Shown here: positions 60,505-64,000 of the stretch, piece by piece
Position numbering within the stretch: the first letter of the stretch is position 1
Layout: each line of letters begins with the position of its first letter
Source of the DNA: Mucilaginibacter phyllosphaerae
Lineage (GTDB): Bacteria; Bacteroidota; Bacteroidia; Sphingobacteriales; Sphingobacteriaceae
Length of the DNA stretch: 64,000 nt
Assembly: GCF_004378255.1 (NCBI RefSeq)
Contig: NZ_SNQG01000002.1
Location: 186,001-250,000 of the forward strand
Direction: 5' to 3'
Translations under genes and position numbers: made by a program
The notes under the pieces: model-generated
Database searches by the model: none
The model's input: only the letters and a program-made list of their open reading frames with translations
Told to the model about the DNA's origin: nothing

Positions 60505-61728
60505 ATGACAAGCCAACGCTACTTTTTCCTGATACTGATACTGGGCTCGCTTACCGCACTTGCGCCCTTTTCAATAGATATGTACCTGCCGGGTTTTCCG
60601 GATATTGCCAGATCGCTGCATACCAGCCCCGAGAAGGTTGCCCTGTCGTTATCCAGCTTCTTTATCGGTATTTCTGCAGGGCAGTTACTGTATGGCCCAT
60701 TGCTTGATAAATATGGGCGCAAACCGCCCTTATTTGCCGGCCTGGCTGTTTACATTGCAGCATCGGTAGGCTGTTATTTTTCTACCGGTATCGAAATGCT
60801 TATCGCCATGCGTTTTATCCAGGCGGTTGGCGGCTGCGCGGCTTCTGTTGCATCTATCACTATGGTGCGCGATATCTTCCCGGTGAAGGACAATGCCAAA
60901 GTATTTGCCTTGCTGATATTGGTTTTGGGTGCATCGCCCATGATAGCGCCAACCGTTGGCGGATATGTTACCAGCGCCTTTGGCTGGCAGTTAATATTTT
61001 TAATACTGGCGTTAATTGCCATAGTAATAACGCTGTCGGTTATATTTTTCCTGCCCGAAAGTTACCAGCCCGATGCCTCTTATTCCTTAAAACCCGGCCC
61101 TATAATCAGTAGCTTTTTAGTGGTTATTAAAACGCCGCAATTTTATACTTATGCCATCAGCGGCGGTATCGCTTTCTCGGGCTTGTTTGCTTACATTTCT
61201 TCATCGCCGTTGGTGTTTATGGATGTGTTTAAGGTAAGCAGCCAAGTTTACGGGTGGATCTTTGCCCTGCTGTCTGTTGGTTTCATCGGCTCCAGCCAGT
61301 TAAACAGCCTGCTTAATAAAAAGTACAAAAGCGGGCAGATAGTTAATGCCGCCTTAATTGCCATGGTGGTAATTTCGGCGCTTTTTTTGGTAGGGTCGAT
61401 GCAAAACATATTGGGGCTTGCGGGTACCATCATTATGATATTTTTGGTGCTGTGCTGTGTAGGGATAGCCAGCCCCAATACCTCGGCCCTGGCCCTGGCG
61501 CCGTTCCAGAAAAACGCAGGGACGGCATCCGCCCTGTTAGGGGCGTTTCAAATGTGTATCGGCTCGTTAGTATCGGTGGGTGTAAGCCTGTTTAAAAGCC
61601 GGTCATCTGTGCCTATGGCGCTTATTATGCTGGTAGCATCATCCGCAGCCTTGCTGGTATTAATAGCAGGCCGGCGTAATATTAAAGGTGGCATACAGGC
61701 CCTGGATGCTGCCTTTGCCGGGCATTAA
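60505..61728 (+). CDS. Bcr/CflA-family multidrug efflux MFS transporter
   Basis: A 407-residue MFS antiporter with 12 predicted helices. The family signature is ALAPFSIDMYLPGFPDIARSL at the N-terminus, with GQLLYGPLLDKYGRKPPL (motif A) and RFIQAVGGCAASVASITMVRDIF. It likely exports bicyclomycin-type or other drugs by proton exchange. It is divergent from the GntP gene with a 187-nt gap holding TTTATTTGCAG just before the start. Confidence 0.88.
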   Translation: MTSQRYFFLILILGSLTALAPFSIDMYLPGFPDIARSLHTSPEKVALSLSSFFIGISAGQLLYGPLLDKYGRKPPLFAGLAVYIAASVGCYFSTGIEMLIAMRFIQAVGGCAASVASITMVRDIFPVKDNAKVFALLILVLGASPMIAPTVGGYVTSAFGWQLIFLILALIAIVITLSVIFFLPESYQPDASYSLKPGPIISSFLVVIKTPQFYTYAISGGIAFSGLFAYISSSPLVFMDVFKVSSQVYGWIFALLSVGFIGSSQLNSLLNKKYKSGQIVNAALIAMVVISALFLVGSMQNILGLAGTIIMIFLVLCCVGIASPNTSALALAPFQKNAGTASALLGAFQMCIGSLVSVGVSLFKSRSSVPMALIMLVASSAALLVLIAGRRNIKGGIQALDAAFAGH

Positions 61729-61989
61729 GATTATAAGGGGTTTTAAAGCATCAATTAAGAGTAGTATTATTAAAAACCGTGTATAATTTTACACATGTTC
61801 ATAATAGCAAACAGCCTGATGCAGTGTAAAATAGCGCCTGTGTGATAGAAATATGCGCAAACATTATAAACATATTCTTATAGGGAGTATAGGATAAGGC
61901 TGGCACTAAGCTTGTTAAAGGCAATATTGTAAATCTAACAGTTGCCCGTATTTTTTGATGCTGTTGGCAGTACATTTTACAAGACCCCT

Positions 61990-64000
<2,011 letters not shown>

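Overview
The window looks like chromosomal DNA from a Bacteroidetes bacterium of the family Sphingobacteriaceae (Mucilaginibacter or Pedobacter type; genus is an inference). Supporting signs are Bacteroidetes-specific families (DUF4293, DUF3098, DUF5683, DUF4159, long-form IspG), a type B T9SS C-terminal sorting domain, TAnnTTTG promoter elements, few Shine-Dalgarno sites, and gene orders common in the phylum (ftsX-DUF3098-uppP-truB-ribF and parA-parB-DUF5683-dapB-lepB). No rRNA, tRNA, CRISPR, transposase or integrase gene was recognised.

Layout. 1-9.1 kb: tail of an unknown gene, a 62-residue unknown protein, DUF4293, truA, an MsbA-type ABC exporter, then the ftsX/uppP/truB/ribF housekeeping run and a DUF2157-like membrane protein. 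9.1-20.9 kb: accessory metabolism and surface genes: ATP-grasp protein, LysE exporter, cobalamin-type binding protein, GH20 hexosaminidase, a TonB receptor beside a PQQ-type sugar dehydrogenase, a T9SS cargo protein and an FMN reductase. 21.2-27.8 kb: parAB, DUF5683, dapB, lepB, a bidirectional terminator and ispG. 28-30.7 kb: lipoprotein, beta-hydroxyacid dehydrogenase and phosphotransferase.

30.9-47.7 kb is the most unusual part. Two paralogous TldD/TldE (PmbA) operons lie in inverted orientation, reading outward. Between them are a MoxR-DUF58-BatA-DUF4175-membrane protein operon with divergent DUF4159 and RDD genes, and an AT-rich KilA-N gene set in repeat-rich DNA. Both TldD/E operons end at the same 33-nt hairpin repeat. 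At the first locus a vestige of another PmbA 3' end lies between two identical hairpin copies.

47.9-64 kb: a frameshifted FkbM methyltransferase, RDD protein, LiaF-like and PspC envelope-stress proteins, an SDR, MlaE/MlaF lipid-transport subunits, an rRNA-type methyltransferase, a lipoprotein, dnaK, a response regulator, a glycine-zipper protein, a GntP permease, a Bcr/CflA drug exporter, and a hybrid histidine kinase cut by the window end.

Throughout, many gaps carry short palindromic repeats from about ten families. Several enter coding DNA: in frame inside truA and ispG, across the truA/ABC junction, and at the stop codons of an SDR and moxR.
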